A DNA stretch of 27,842 nucleotides from Nitrospira sp. UBA2083. Its GTDB lineage: Bacteria > Nitrospirota > Nitrospiria > Nitrospirales > Nitrospiraceae. The stretch spans positions 83,024-110,865 of the forward strand of contig DCZN01000061.1 of assembly GCA_002331625.1 (NCBI GenBank). Reading direction: 5' to 3'. The translations under genes and the position numbers were made by a program. The notes under the pieces are model-generated. The model was not told the DNA's origin, did not search any database, and was given only the letters and a program-made list of their open reading frames with translations. This document shows, one piece after another, positions 7,546 to 15,753 of this stretch; position 1 is the stretch's first letter; every line of letters starts with the position of its first letter.

Positions 7546-8346
7546 ATGGTGAGGATCTTCATCGTTCTGCTGATGTTGTGGGAAGGGTTGTTGTTCTCCC
7601 TGCCTGTGACATCAGCCGGGACACGCCACGATGCTCGCACGATCGCCATGGTGCCGGCAGGGCAGGGGCCTCGATCGGCTGAGAAGGATTTCGAGCGAAT
7701 ACCGCCTCGTGAGTTGAACGTTGAATCGCTGCAAGGAGCCATCCAACGGTACTTGGAGCATTCATGGGCCGAGAAAGTCAAGACGATCTCTGTGACAGTG
7801 TTAGATCCTTCCGAGGCGATTCCGATGCCGGCCGGCCTCGCCGAGTTTCAAGTGCTTCCCACTGGTACGGATGACGGCCTTGGGAGACGGTTGTTTCACG
7901 TCGTGGTCGCCGTGAATGGGAAACCATGGAAAACCCTGCCGGTGTTGGCGGATGTGTCGGCGATGATCGACGCCATTGTTCCGACTCGACTGTTGAGATC
8001 GGAGGAGATCATTGATGGGGGCGATCTCAAGACGGTGCGCATTCGTATTCATCAGGTGAACCATCCCTATCTCACGAATCGAGATGAGGTCATAGGCAAG
8101 AGCGCGGCTCGACCTCTCCCGCCGGATACGCCGTTGCGTCCAGCCTTTGTGAAGGCCCCCTTGCTGGTCAAAAAGGGTGACCGAGTCTTGATCGAGGCGC
8201 GCCGCGGGGGCCTCTCGATTCATGCCTATGGGATTACGAAGGCCAGCGGGCAGCTTGGGCAGACCATCATGGTCGCCAATCTGGATTCAGGGAGAGAACT
8301 CCGAGCAAAAGTCGTTGCCCACAATCTTGTTCAGGTGGAGTTCTAA
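7546..8346 (+). CDS. flgA: FlgA, periplasmic P-ring assembly chaperone
   Basis: The 266-residue protein starts with a signal peptide (hydrophobic IFIVLLMLWEGLLFSLP, likely cleaved after TSA). The mature part has a SAF-type core (SEEIIDGGDLKTVRIRI and the RDEVIGKSAARPLPPDTPL stretch) and the FlgA C-terminal domain, KGDRVLIEARRGGLSIHAYGITKASG followed by GQTIMVANLDSGRELRAKVV. FlgA helps FlgI assemble into the P ring in the periplasm. AGGGGG from the end of flgG provides the ribosome binding site four bases before the ATG. flgH follows after 7 bases. Confidence 0.93.
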   Translation: MVRIFIVLLMLWEGLLFSLPVTSAGTRHDARTIAMVPAGQGPRSAEKDFERIPPRELNVESLQGAIQRYLEHSWAEKVKTISVTVLDPSEAIPMPAGLAEFQVLPTGTDDGLGRRLFHVVVAVNGKPWKTLPVLADVSAMIDAIVPTRLLRSEEIIDGGDLKTVRIRIHQVNHPYLTNRDEVIGKSAARPLPPDTPLRPAFVKAPLLVKKGDRVLIEARRGGLSIHAYGITKASGQLGQTIMVANLDSGRELRAKVVAHNLVQVEF

Positions 8347-8353
8347 CGAAATC

Positions 8354-9067
8354 GTGAATGCACCCATTGTGGATGTCACATCGGACGCTTGTCGCGCACT
8401 GCTCGGGTGTGGTGTCGCGCTCATGCTGTTGTATGGTTGTTCGACTCCCCCCAGCGTGTCGAGTAAGCTGACGGTTCCACCCTTACCTCCGCCCAAGACC
8501 ACTGGGTCGCTTTGGCAGGAAGAAAACGGGCGTGCCTATCTGTATGAAGATATGCGGGCCATGCGGATCGGTGACATTCTCACCGTCAAAATTGCCGAGA
8601 AACACAAGGGATCCAAGTCGGCCGACACGGCTGCTCAACGAGAGTCGACCATCAAGAACAGTCTGATCGGGAGCGCGATGGGCTATATCGGTATTCCGGG
8701 GATACGCTTCAGTGACGAAACGCGACGTGGGCTGGGGATCGATGCCAGCGCCAACAACAAATTTGATGGGAAAGGCGCCACGAACCGTGAAGGGACTCTC
8801 ACCGGCACCATCTCGGCTATTGTAACGGAGGTGTTGCCGAACGGTGATTTGCGCGTCGAAGGACGTCGCGAGGTCACTGTCAACAGCGAAAAGCAGTTGA
8901 TGACCATCGGGGGTATCGTGCGACGTGTGGATGTCGATACGAAGAACACCGTGTCCTCGACTGCCATCGCAGATGCCAAAATCGAATATTCCGGTCTTGG
9001 GGTGTTGGACGATGTGCAGAGGCCGGGATGGTTCATACGCATTCTCGATTGGGTCTATCCGTTTTGA
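8354..9067 (+). CDS. flgH: FlgH, L-ring lipoprotein
   Basis: FlgH forms the outer-membrane L ring of the basal body. The protein carries the family motifs TGSLWQEENGRAYLYEDMRAMRIGDILTVKI, an internal R-E-x-x-T/S segment, and a C-terminal DAKIEYSGLGVLDDVQRPGW. A lipobox-like LMLLYGC places the lipidated Cys at residue 29 if translation begins at GTG 8354. I chose GTG 8354 because GGAG (8337-8340) lies upstream and the frame open from 8222 would overlap flgA by 125 bases. The n-region is poor in positive charge, so the exact start is uncertain. Predicted length is 237 residues, normal for FlgH. Confidence 0.9.
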   Translation: MNAPIVDVTSDACRALLGCGVALMLLYGCSTPPSVSSKLTVPPLPPPKTTGSLWQEENGRAYLYEDMRAMRIGDILTVKIAEKHKGSKSADTAAQRESTIKNSLIGSAMGYIGIPGIRFSDETRRGLGIDASANNKFDGKGATNREGTLTGTISAIVTEVLPNGDLRVEGRREVTVNSEKQLMTIGGIVRRVDVDTKNTVSSTAIADAKIEYSGLGVLDDVQRPGWFIRILDWVYPF

Positions 9068-9081
9068 TGAAGGGACCTGCT

Positions 9082-9348
9082 ATGGCCGGACCGTTGAGAC
9101 GCAAGGCGGGTCGGAAAGTCGTGCCCATCCGGCGTACGTTGAGCCCTCACAGTCTTCACATGATGGTGCAGAGTGGAGTGGTTCGACGGGCAGATTTCGG
9201 TTTTCTCCCGGCTGTGTATCGCACACGATTCTCCCGGCTTGAATCGGAAGCGAGTGGTTCCACACATGACACCTCGTCGGAGCAGAGCTGGCTGACGCGA
9301 GGTATTCTGGGACGAACATTGCAGTCCCTTGTTCTAAAACGTTCATAA
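9082..9348 (+). CDS. Small basic protein of unknown function between flgH and flgI
   Basis: I do not recognise this 88-residue protein. It is rich in Arg/Lys, especially at the N-terminus (GPLRRKAGRKVVPIRRT), with no signal peptide, membrane segment or Cys. ATG 9082 has AAGGGA at 9070-9075 at good spacing; an upstream ATG at 9067 overlaps the flgH TGA as ATGA and would give 93 residues. The stop is 5 bases before the first possible flgI ATG, and codon choice resembles neighbouring genes, all of which support a real operon member. Overlapping open frames on the other strand weaken the case. A role in ring or hook assembly is only suggested by position. Confidence 0.6.
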   Translation: MAGPLRRKAGRKVVPIRRTLSPHSLHMMVQSGVVRRADFGFLPAVYRTRFSRLESEASGSTHDTSSEQSWLTRGILGRTLQSLVLKRS

Positions 9349-9368
9349 ACAGGATGGGGCACCGACGT

Positions 9369-10508
9369 ATGCGCTTACGAATCGCACCATTGATCAGTTC
9401 GCTCGTATTCGCACATGCCGTGTTCGCTCCGATGAATGCCGATGCTGTGCGGATTAAGGATATCGGAGTTATTGAGGGTGTGCGAGAAAACCAGCTGATC
9501 GGCTATGGCTTGGTCGTCGGCCTGGACAGTACCGGTGACCGGGTGATCGGCGGGCAGTTCACCATCCAAGCGATGATGTCCATGTTGAACAAGATGGGCG
9601 TCAATCTGGTCATTGATCCCATTCAGCTCCTCACCAGAAACATCGCATCTGTGATGGTGACGGCAAAACTTCCTCCGTTTTCAAAGCCGGGCATGACCCT
9701 GGATGCGGTGGTATCGTCGATGGCGAATGCCAAGAGTCTGCAGGGCGGGACGCTATTGCTCACCCCCCTCAAGGCGGCGAACCAACAAGTATTTGCGGTC
9801 GCACAGGGACCGGTATCAATCGGAGGGTTTTTAGGTGGGACCGGAGGTGCCGGCGGGGCGACCGTGGCAAAGAATCATCAGGCCGCCGGCGTCGTTCCCA
9901 GCGGAGCCATTATTGAAAAGGAACTGCTGGTCAACATTGACTCGTGGGAAACCGTATCCGTGCTTCTCCGGCACCCCGACTTTACCACCGCCATCCACAC
10001 GGCGGAGGCGATTGAAGGCACCTTTGGGAAAGGAAGTGCGGTTGCCGTCAATGCCGGATATGTCAGAGCGACGATCCCCGTCGCCTTTCAGGGACGGGTC
10101 GTCGAGTATATTGCCTCGATCGAGGGGCTCGACGTGACGGTAGATGCGGTGGCCAAAGTTGTCGTGAACGAACGGACCGGAACGGTTGTTCTTGGCGAAC
10201 ACGTTCGAATTTCAACCTGTGCCATCTCCCACGGCAATCTGACGATTTCAGTCAAGAATACATTGAATGTGTCCCAGCCCTCGGCACCGGTAGTTGGGAA
10301 TGCTGCCGGGCAAACTACTGTGACTCCGGATGTCCAGACCGAAGTCAAAGAGCAGGAATCCCGGCTGATCGTTGTTGATGAGACGGTGACCTTGGGAGAG
10401 GTCGTGCAGGCACTCAACGCAGTAGGGGTCACCCCTCGGGATCTCGTGGCTATTCTCTCAGCGCTGAAATCGGCTGGAGCACTTCAAGCTAATCTTGAGA
10501 TTATATAG
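9369..10508 (+). CDS. flgI: FlgI, P-ring protein
   Basis: The mature protein carries the FlgI hallmarks VRIKDIGVIEGVRENQLIGYG, LVVGLDSTGDR, and NIASVMVTAKLPPFSKPG. These are followed by GGFLGGTGGAGGATVAKNHQAAGVVPSGA and the C-terminal VVQALNAVGVTPRDLVAILSALKSAGALQA. FlgI polymerises around the rod in the periplasm as the P ring, chaperoned by FlgA. The N-terminus from ATG 9369 (MRLRIAPLISSLVFAHAVFA) is a plausible Sec signal peptide with a GGGG element nine bases upstream. An in-frame ATG at 9354 adds five residues, but AGG abuts it directly. Length is 379 residues, typical for the family. Confidence 0.96.
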   Translation: MRLRIAPLISSLVFAHAVFAPMNADAVRIKDIGVIEGVRENQLIGYGLVVGLDSTGDRVIGGQFTIQAMMSMLNKMGVNLVIDPIQLLTRNIASVMVTAKLPPFSKPGMTLDAVVSSMANAKSLQGGTLLLTPLKAANQQVFAVAQGPVSIGGFLGGTGGAGGATVAKNHQAAGVVPSGAIIEKELLVNIDSWETVSVLLRHPDFTTAIHTAEAIEGTFGKGSAVAVNAGYVRATIPVAFQGRVVEYIASIEGLDVTVDAVAKVVVNERTGTVVLGEHVRISTCAISHGNLTISVKNTLNVSQPSAPVVGNAAGQTTVTPDVQTEVKEQESRLIVVDETVTLGEVVQALNAVGVTPRDLVAILSALKSAGALQANLEII

Positions 10509-10516
10509 GTATCTAT

Positions 10517-10927
10517 ATGAACAATATAATAAGTATAGAGACTGAAAAGAATATGGTGGTGATGACGTCACCATTATATGCTGATCCTGAATCACGCCTC
10601 GCGTCCGGTCTCACGGTAAATCACCCTAATCCATTGACATTTAAGGAGATTGCCAGCGATCGCCAGAAGATGATTGAGGTTGGACAGCAGTTCGAGGCTT
10701 ATTTTATCTCGTATTTACTCAAGGTGATGAGAGATACGGTTCCCGAGGGAGCGATTGCAAATAAGCAAGGGGCGTATTTTTATTCGTTTTATGACGAGGA
10801 GATCGGACGACGAGCGGCTGAATCGGGAGGAATCGGCATTGCCCAGATGGTCCAAGACCATGCAGAAAAATCTTTTTCAGCCCTCCCCCCAGCAGAACGC
10901 TCAAGTTTTCCTGTGAGGAGCCGATAA
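10517..10927 (+). CDS. flgJ: FlgJ-type rod-binding protein (no muramidase domain)
   Basis: The 136-residue protein is a single rod-binding domain: KMIEVGQQFEAYFISYLLKVMRDTVPEG followed by YSFYDEEIGRRAAESGGIGIAQMV. This corresponds to the N-terminal rod-capping half of enterobacterial FlgJ; the peptidoglycan hydrolase half is absent, as in many non-enteric bacteria, so rod penetration of the wall must use another enzyme. The first ~40 bases of the gene are strikingly AT-rich compared with neighbours, and the alternative in-frame starts at 10553 and 10562 are possible. A TAGG at 10506-10509 supports ATG 10517. The stop codon is embedded in a sigma-28 -10 box. Confidence 0.88.
   Translation: MNNIISIETEKNMVVMTSPLYADPESRLASGLTVNHPNPLTFKEIASDRQKMIEVGQQFEAYFISYLLKVMRDTVPEGAIANKQGAYFYSFYDEEIGRRAAESGGIGIAQMVQDHAEKSFSALPPAERSSFPVRSR
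10901..10927 (+). promoter_or_regulatory. Sigma-28 (FliA) promoter of flgM-flgN-flgK-flgL
   Basis: TCAAGTTT (10901-10908) is followed after exactly 11 bases by GCCGATAA (10920-10927). The classical consensus is TAAAGTTT-N11-GCCGATAA, so 15 of 16 positions match at optimal spacing. The -10 box overlaps the flgJ stop codon. Transcription should start near 10934, leaving a leader of about 74 bases before flgM. This creates the standard late-gene loop in which FliA activates its own anti-sigma factor. Confidence 0.85.
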
Positions 10928-11007
10928 GAAACTCGACGGGGGTAAAGGTCACTGATCGTTCAGGATAGTCGTTGGCGGCTGAGGGAGTCGGCGGAAGGAG
11001 TAGGCAC

Positions 11008-11313
11008 ATGCAGATTTCAGGTCATGGAAAAGTTGACCATCTCGCAAAGGTGTTGCTTGGGGTGCATGAAGCTGAGAACTCAGGTGCTCGGCAGGCGCCG
11101 GTCCAAGCGAAGGTGGGTAAGGATGAGGTTCAGATCTCGGCTCAAGCAAAGGAATTGCAACGGATTCGAGAGTTAGTCAATCAACCGGATGCTGCACGAG
11201 CGGAACATGTCGAGCGCATCAAACGTGCCCTGGATACCGGCACCTACGATATCAGCGGTCGTGCAGTGGGAGATGCTCTGATTAAACAGGTTCTGACCGA
11301 CGCCATACTCTAG
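11008..11313 (+). CDS. flgM: FlgM, anti-sigma-28 factor
   Basis: The 101-residue protein has the FlgM layout: a flexible polar N-terminal half (KDEVQISAQAKELQRIRELV) and the sigma-binding C-terminal half VERIKRALDTGTYDISGRAVGDALIKQVL. FlgM holds FliA inactive until it is secreted through the finished hook. ATG 11008 has GGAAGGAG at 10993-11000 at ideal spacing; the frame is open from 10972, but that upstream start lacks support. It is the first gene after the sigma-28 promoter at the flgJ stop, followed 48 bases later by flgN. Confidence 0.93.
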   Translation: MQISGHGKVDHLAKVLLGVHEAENSGARQAPVQAKVGKDEVQISAQAKELQRIRELVNQPDAARAEHVERIKRALDTGTYDISGRAVGDALIKQVLTDAIL

Positions 11314-11361
11314 GCGGCGGAGGCGTGATCTCTGCAAACGGGCGCTCGATCTCGTCCATGG

Positions 11362-11886
11362 ATGGGCAGGTTTTCGATCGTGAATGCCTCAATTTCTCTC
11401 GACCAATTGACTCAGGTGCTCGACCGCGAGTCAGATCAGTGTGATCGCTTAGCACACAACATCGTTCATGAACGAGACGCCATCAAGCGGATGGCGCTCA
11501 GCGAATTCCTCTCGATCAACCAGTCCCGCATCGCAATCCTTGAATCCCTGCATCAGCTGAAAAGTGAGCGGGATACGCTGCTGGATCACTTTGCACAGGC
11601 CTATCATATGCCACCATCAAGTCGAACGGTGCCTGATATTCTGCAGCGGGCTGAAGGCCCACAGGCCCGGACGATTCTCCGGCAGTATGAGGAACTTGCA
11701 GAAAAGGTCCGTGCAGTCAAACAGGATATCGCCGTTAATCAGGTGCTGATTAACAATGTTCAGTCGTTTCTCCTTCGGGCAATGGAAGTCCACCGCCAGT
11801 CGTTGCCCGCCGGTGACCTGTATTCAGAATCCGGTGGGCGACAGCAGCACAGCATGCCGGCGGCCGTGATCAGGCGGCAGGGGTGA
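11362..11886 (+). CDS. flgN: FlgN-like export chaperone for FlgK/FlgL
   Basis: This is a 174-residue, mostly helical and highly charged protein with FlgN-like features: an N-terminal SLDQLTQVLDRESDQCDRLAHNIVHERDAIK helix, a LSINQSRIAILESLHQLKSERDTLL middle, and a final long helix. FlgN chaperones the hook-filament junction proteins FlgK and FlgL to the export gate, and the gene sits between flgM and flgK as in many flagellar operons. No Shine-Dalgarno precedes ATG 11362. A GTG at 11380 has GGGCAGG nine bases upstream and may be the real start (168 residues). Sequence conservation in this family is low, so position is part of the evidence. Confidence 0.8.
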   Translation: MGRFSIVNASISLDQLTQVLDRESDQCDRLAHNIVHERDAIKRMALSEFLSINQSRIAILESLHQLKSERDTLLDHFAQAYHMPPSSRTVPDILQRAEGPQARTILRQYEELAEKVRAVKQDIAVNQVLINNVQSFLLRAMEVHRQSLPAGDLYSESGGRQQHSMPAAVIRRQG

Positions 11887-11892
11887 CGATCG

Positions 11893-13917
11893 ATGGGCAT
11901 CAATGCACTGATCGATATCGCAAAGACCGCCCTCTTCACAGCGCAACAGGCGTTGACCGTGACGGGCCACAATATCGGCAATGTGAACACTCCTGGTTTC
12001 TCCAGACAGCAAGTCATTCTGACTGAAGAGCGTCCGGTCGACGGAAGTCCGGGGCAAGCCGGTACCGGCGTGAAGATCGCCGAAATCCGCCGGGCCGTGG
12101 ATGTCTTTCTTAATCGAGAGGTGAGAGAGTCCCACGAGGACCTGGGGCAGTTCACCGTCGTGCGGGACGAGTTGAGTCGGCTTGAGAGTCTCTTCGGAGA
12201 CGCTCGAGGTCACGGCTTGTCGGGAAAACTCAATGATTTTTTCAAAGCGCTTCAGGATGCGACCACCACTCCGTCACAAGTCACGTCTCGTTCGGTGGTG
12301 TTGGGAAGAGCCGCGACACTCGCTGGATCGTTCCATCAGATCAATGCCGACTTGGTCGAAACCAGACGGGCGATCGATGTGCAAGTCGGGGTGACGATCA
12401 AGGAGATCAATACCCTGACGGAAAAGATTGCCGAGTTCAATACCCAAATCAAGTCTGCCGAAGTGAGCGGCCAAAACGCCAACGATCTCCGTGATCAACG
12501 TGATCTCGCAGTGAATGAGCTGGCCACAAGAGTCGAAGTATTTACGCTTGATCGTTCGGACGGTACCGTGTCGGTGTTTACCGCTCGTGGTCTTGTATTG
12601 GTTGATCAGGAAACGACACGCAAGATGATTGGGGTTGAATCGCCAGACAACCAAGGTCTTCTAGAGATCGGGTATGATATTGGTGGTACTCAGCCGGCTA
12701 TCGTGAGTGATTTGATTTCCACCGGACGCCTTCGGGGCCTCCTCGACGTTCGGGACGGATCGATTCCCGATGTTCAACGCGGAATCGACGCGTTGGCAGG
12801 ATCACTTGTGAATGAAGTCAATCGCCTGCACCGCGTGGGGTATGGACTCGACGGATCCACCGGAAACGACTTCTTCTCTGGTCTCTCCGTCACGACCCAG
12901 GCCCCTTCGACAAACACGGGCTCCAGTTCGATCGGCAATGGGGCCGTGACGGCGCCAAGCCTTCTGACCTTTCATGACTACGAGATTCGGTTTAGCGGCG
13001 CAAATAGTTATGCGATCGTCGATTCGACGACGGGGGGCGGGATCAGGGGAAGTTACACCGGAACGGCTCTTACTCCTCCGACCGTGGATGCCCCATTCAA
13101 TATCGTCTCTGGAGTCAATGACACGTTGGTTGTGTCGGTCGATGGAACCACGTCAGGAACCATTACACTGTCCGGTGCGGGGTCTCCTGGACTGCCATAT
13201 AGCTCGGGTGCGGCGCTGGCGACTGAACTGGAGAGCAAGATCAACGCCGACTCGACACTCGCGACAGCCGGACGGCGGGTCGCAGTCAGCTTTGACAGCA
13301 CGACGAATCGGTTGGTACTTCGATCCAATACCACCGGCGGTACGAGTGCTGTCGACGTGACAGGGGGGACCGCAAGGGCTGGTCTCGGACTATCTGGAGG
13401 AACCAGCACCGCGGCATCCGGTACCTATGGCAGTCCGCAAACATTTCATGTCGACGGCATTGCGGTGACAGTCTCGGGGGTGCCGGCCGCCAACGATGTC
13501 TTGGCCTTCAACTCGCGTGACAACGCTGCGAGGGACTTCGCTGTGGCCCTGTCGGATCCGTCAAAGCTCGCGCTCTCGTCGACGCGGGCCGGTGTTCCCG
13601 GGAACAACCAGAACGGCCTGAATCTGGTCGCGCTCCAATCCACAGCCATCGCCAGTCTCGATAATACGACGCTGCTCGACTCCTACCGCAAGACGACGAC
13701 GGATTTGGGCGTTGCGTCGCAGGTCGCAGGGCAACGTCTCAATACAGAAGAAGTCCGTCATGAGCAGCTTCAAAATTTTCATGCTCAGGTGTCCGGCGTC
13801 TCGCTCGATGAAGAGCTGGTCAATCTGCTCAAGTATCAACGCGCGTTTGAAGCCGCTTCGCGCATGATCGTTGCGGCGGATGAAATGATGTCAACGTTGA
13901 TTTCGCTCAAGCGATAG
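11893..13917 (+). CDS. flgK: FlgK, hook-filament junction protein 1 (enlarged)
   Basis: The N-terminus reads ALFTAQQALTVTGHNIGNVNTPGFSRQ and the C-terminus is LVNLLKYQRAFEAASRMIVAADEMMSTLISL, both diagnostic for FlgK. At 674 residues it is larger than the enteric protein (about 550). The extra sequence is a Ser/Thr/Gly-rich central region with a YEIRF repeat near residue 365 and a flagellin-hook-like module at about residues 409-510 (centred on SKINADSTLATAG) that is clearly related to one in FlgL. FlgK is the first junction ring between hook and filament. AGGGG at 11878-11882 is the ribosome binding site; flgL begins 15 bases after the stop. Confidence 0.96.
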   Translation: MGINALIDIAKTALFTAQQALTVTGHNIGNVNTPGFSRQQVILTEERPVDGSPGQAGTGVKIAEIRRAVDVFLNREVRESHEDLGQFTVVRDELSRLESLFGDARGHGLSGKLNDFFKALQDATTTPSQVTSRSVVLGRAATLAGSFHQINADLVETRRAIDVQVGVTIKEINTLTEKIAEFNTQIKSAEVSGQNANDLRDQRDLAVNELATRVEVFTLDRSDGTVSVFTARGLVLVDQETTRKMIGVESPDNQGLLEIGYDIGGTQPAIVSDLISTGRLRGLLDVRDGSIPDVQRGIDALAGSLVNEVNRLHRVGYGLDGSTGNDFFSGLSVTTQAPSTNTGSSSIGNGAVTAPSLLTFHDYEIRFSGANSYAIVDSTTGGGIRGSYTGTALTPPTVDAPFNIVSGVNDTLVVSVDGTTSGTITLSGAGSPGLPYSSGAALATELESKINADSTLATAGRRVAVSFDSTTNRLVLRSNTTGGTSAVDVTGGTARAGLGLSGGTSTAASGTYGSPQTFHVDGIAVTVSGVPAANDVLAFNSRDNAARDFAVALSDPSKLALSSTRAGVPGNNQNGLNLVALQSTAIASLDNTTLLDSYRKTTTDLGVASQVAGQRLNTEEVRHEQLQNFHAQVSGVSLDEELVNLLKYQRAFEAASRMIVAADEMMSTLISLKR

Positions 13918-13932
13918 ACGGAGAACTACACC

Positions 13933-15702
13933 ATGCGTGTGACTGAACAACAAGTCTTTGGATTTCTCGTCAACAATTATCAACGGTCTCGTTCGCGCGC
14001 CCTGAGATTGCAGGAGCATCTGGCCACCGGCAAGCAGGTGCTGCAGCCGTCTGACGACCCCGGGCGATTCCATCGGATCGTCGGAGAAAAAACGACGTTG
14101 GAAAAGGTTGACCAGCGTCTTCGAAACGTCTCGACCGCGACGGTGCGACTGGACTTAGCGGATACCGCGCTCCAGGGCACCACGTCCACACTCTCTCGCA
14201 TCCGACAATTGGCGGTTCAGTTTGCATCGGATACCAATGGTGCCTCAGAGCGAGCCGTCGGTGGGCAGGAAGTTCGAGCCTTGCTCCAGCACCTGCTGCA
14301 ATTGGGGAATGCCGAATACGATGAGAACCAACCGGTATTTGGAGGGACAAGTCGCCATGGATTTGCCGCGGGGTTGGGGCTGTCGACGCCTGTGACCCTG
14401 ACCAATGCTGCCACAGATACGTTGACGGTCAAAGTGGACGGGGTGACTTCCGGCACGATCGATCTGACCGGAAGCACCGAGACGCTGACCGGGGCCGAGC
14501 TAGCCGCCCGTGTCCAGAGCCGGATCAACGCGGATTCTACCTTAGCGGCGGCAGGCAAGAGCGTGTCTGTGACGTATGAGAATACGCGTCTGGTCATCAT
14601 CTCGCAGTCTGAAGGGTCAAACTCGATGGTGGAGGTCTTCGGTGGATCGGCACGCACGCTGCTTGGATTCAATGGAGGCAGTGCGGGCAATGGCAGTGCG
14701 ACGTTTGCGGCGACGGTCGCGACACACGCGGCTTCGACCAACAGTGGGGGCGCTGTGATCTCTCAGGGGCAAGTGCTGAGCCCAAGTACGACCTCGTACG
14801 ATAATTACGCCGTTCGATTTACGGGACCGACGACGTTTGATGTGCTGAACATTTCGGCACCAGTCGCGGTCACCGCGCAGTCCGCAAATGTAGGTCGGGT
14901 AGGCGCATCCGATGCCGGTATTGTCGACCCCCAACGGATCACGCTCGACACGTACGAAATCCAGTTTACATCGGCATCCCAGTATTCCGTCAGAAATACG
15001 ACCACCGGCACGACGCTCTCAAGCGGGAATGCCTATGTGTCTGGCAGTGCCATCGAATTCGATGGACTTCGTGTGGTGCTGTCAAACGGACCACCAGGTG
15101 TGCCTAGCGTCGGAGATCGATTCACTGTGGCCGTAGCCCCAACGACGGTACTGGCGAATCAGGCCTACACCTCGGGTGCCGCGATCAACGTCGATGGAAT
15201 TCGGCTGCAGATCAGCGATGGGACGGGGACTCCTGCTGCGGGAGATTTGTTTCATGTCGTGCGTCAGTCACAGTACACGGGAGACTCTGCGAGTCCGGAG
15301 ATTGAAGTCGCTGATGGGCAAGTCATTGCCACCACGGTTTCCGGTGGACAGATCTTTAGCGGTCCCTCCGTGAACGTATTTGATGCGGTACAAGGGCTGC
15401 TGTCCGCGTTGCGTGGGAACTTCAAAGCCGGAATTGTTGAGAGCTTAGGTGAGTTGGACCGAGCTCTCAGTCAGGTGTCTGCCGCGCAGGGAGAGGTTGG
15501 TGCGTTAACGAACCGCTTGGAGTCTACCGCTTCTGCGTTGGATCAAGCCAAAGAACTCGCGACCAACACGTTGTCGTCATTCGAGGATATTGATCTGGCA
15601 AAGACGATCTCTGACCTAACGTTGCAGGAGTACGCGATCCAAGCGGCAGGTGCCACGCTGGGTCGGATCTTCGACAACACGCTCCTCAAATATCTGCGTT
15701 AG
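13933..15702 (+). CDS. flgL: FlgL, hook-filament junction protein 3 (enlarged, repeat-containing)
   Basis: The N-terminus (RVTEQQVFGFLVNNYQRSRSRALRLQEHLATGKQVLQPSDDP) and the C-terminal helix (SSFEDIDLAKTISDLTLQEYAIQAAGATLGRIFDNTLL) are flagellin/FlgL type. The 589-residue length is almost twice that of enteric FlgL (about 317). Insertions include a flagellin-hook-like module at about residues 161-258 (SRINADSTLAAAGKSVSV) homologous to the FlgK one, and two or more copies of a YxVxF / vDGixvxisd...GDxF unit between residues 290 and 450. FlgL forms the second junction ring below the filament. GGAGAA at 13920-13925 precedes the ATG. Confidence 0.94.
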   Translation: MRVTEQQVFGFLVNNYQRSRSRALRLQEHLATGKQVLQPSDDPGRFHRIVGEKTTLEKVDQRLRNVSTATVRLDLADTALQGTTSTLSRIRQLAVQFASDTNGASERAVGGQEVRALLQHLLQLGNAEYDENQPVFGGTSRHGFAAGLGLSTPVTLTNAATDTLTVKVDGVTSGTIDLTGSTETLTGAELAARVQSRINADSTLAAAGKSVSVTYENTRLVIISQSEGSNSMVEVFGGSARTLLGFNGGSAGNGSATFAATVATHAASTNSGGAVISQGQVLSPSTTSYDNYAVRFTGPTTFDVLNISAPVAVTAQSANVGRVGASDAGIVDPQRITLDTYEIQFTSASQYSVRNTTTGTTLSSGNAYVSGSAIEFDGLRVVLSNGPPGVPSVGDRFTVAVAPTTVLANQAYTSGAAINVDGIRLQISDGTGTPAAGDLFHVVRQSQYTGDSASPEIEVADGQVIATTVSGGQIFSGPSVNVFDAVQGLLSALRGNFKAGIVESLGELDRALSQVSAAQGEVGALTNRLESTASALDQAKELATNTLSSFEDIDLAKTISDLTLQEYAIQAAGATLGRIFDNTLLKYLR

Positions 15703-15711
15703 AACTGCCTC

Positions 15712-15739
15712 TCAAGTTTGTTCGTGGCATGGCCGATAG
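15712..15739 (+). promoter_or_regulatory. Sigma-28 (FliA) promoter of csrA-fliW
   Basis: TCAAGTTT (15712-15719), a 12-base spacer, then GCCGATAG (15732-15739). The -35 box is identical to the one in front of flgM and the -10 box differs only in the last base. The predicted start is near 15746, about 29 bases before the csrA ATG. A 12-base spacer is one longer than the enteric optimum but lies within the range known for sigma-28/sigma-D promoters. Confidence 0.75.
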
Positions 15740-15753
15740 TCCTGTGAAGGACT
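15738..15753 (+). other. 6-bp hairpin with GTGA tetraloop in the flgL-csrA spacer
   Basis: AGTCCT (15738-15743) and AGGACT (15748-15753) pair perfectly across GTGA. Only a short GTTT follows, so it is not a convincing intrinsic terminator for flgL. It overlaps the -10 end of the sigma-28 promoter; in read-through transcripts it would form just upstream of the csrA Shine-Dalgarno region. Confidence 0.45.

Noticed and set aside
10934..10975. TAAAGGTC-N10-CAGGATAG downstream of flgJ as an additional sigma-28 promoter
   Set aside because: The -10 element matches poorly and spacing is short; the much better box at 10901-10927 explains flgM expression.
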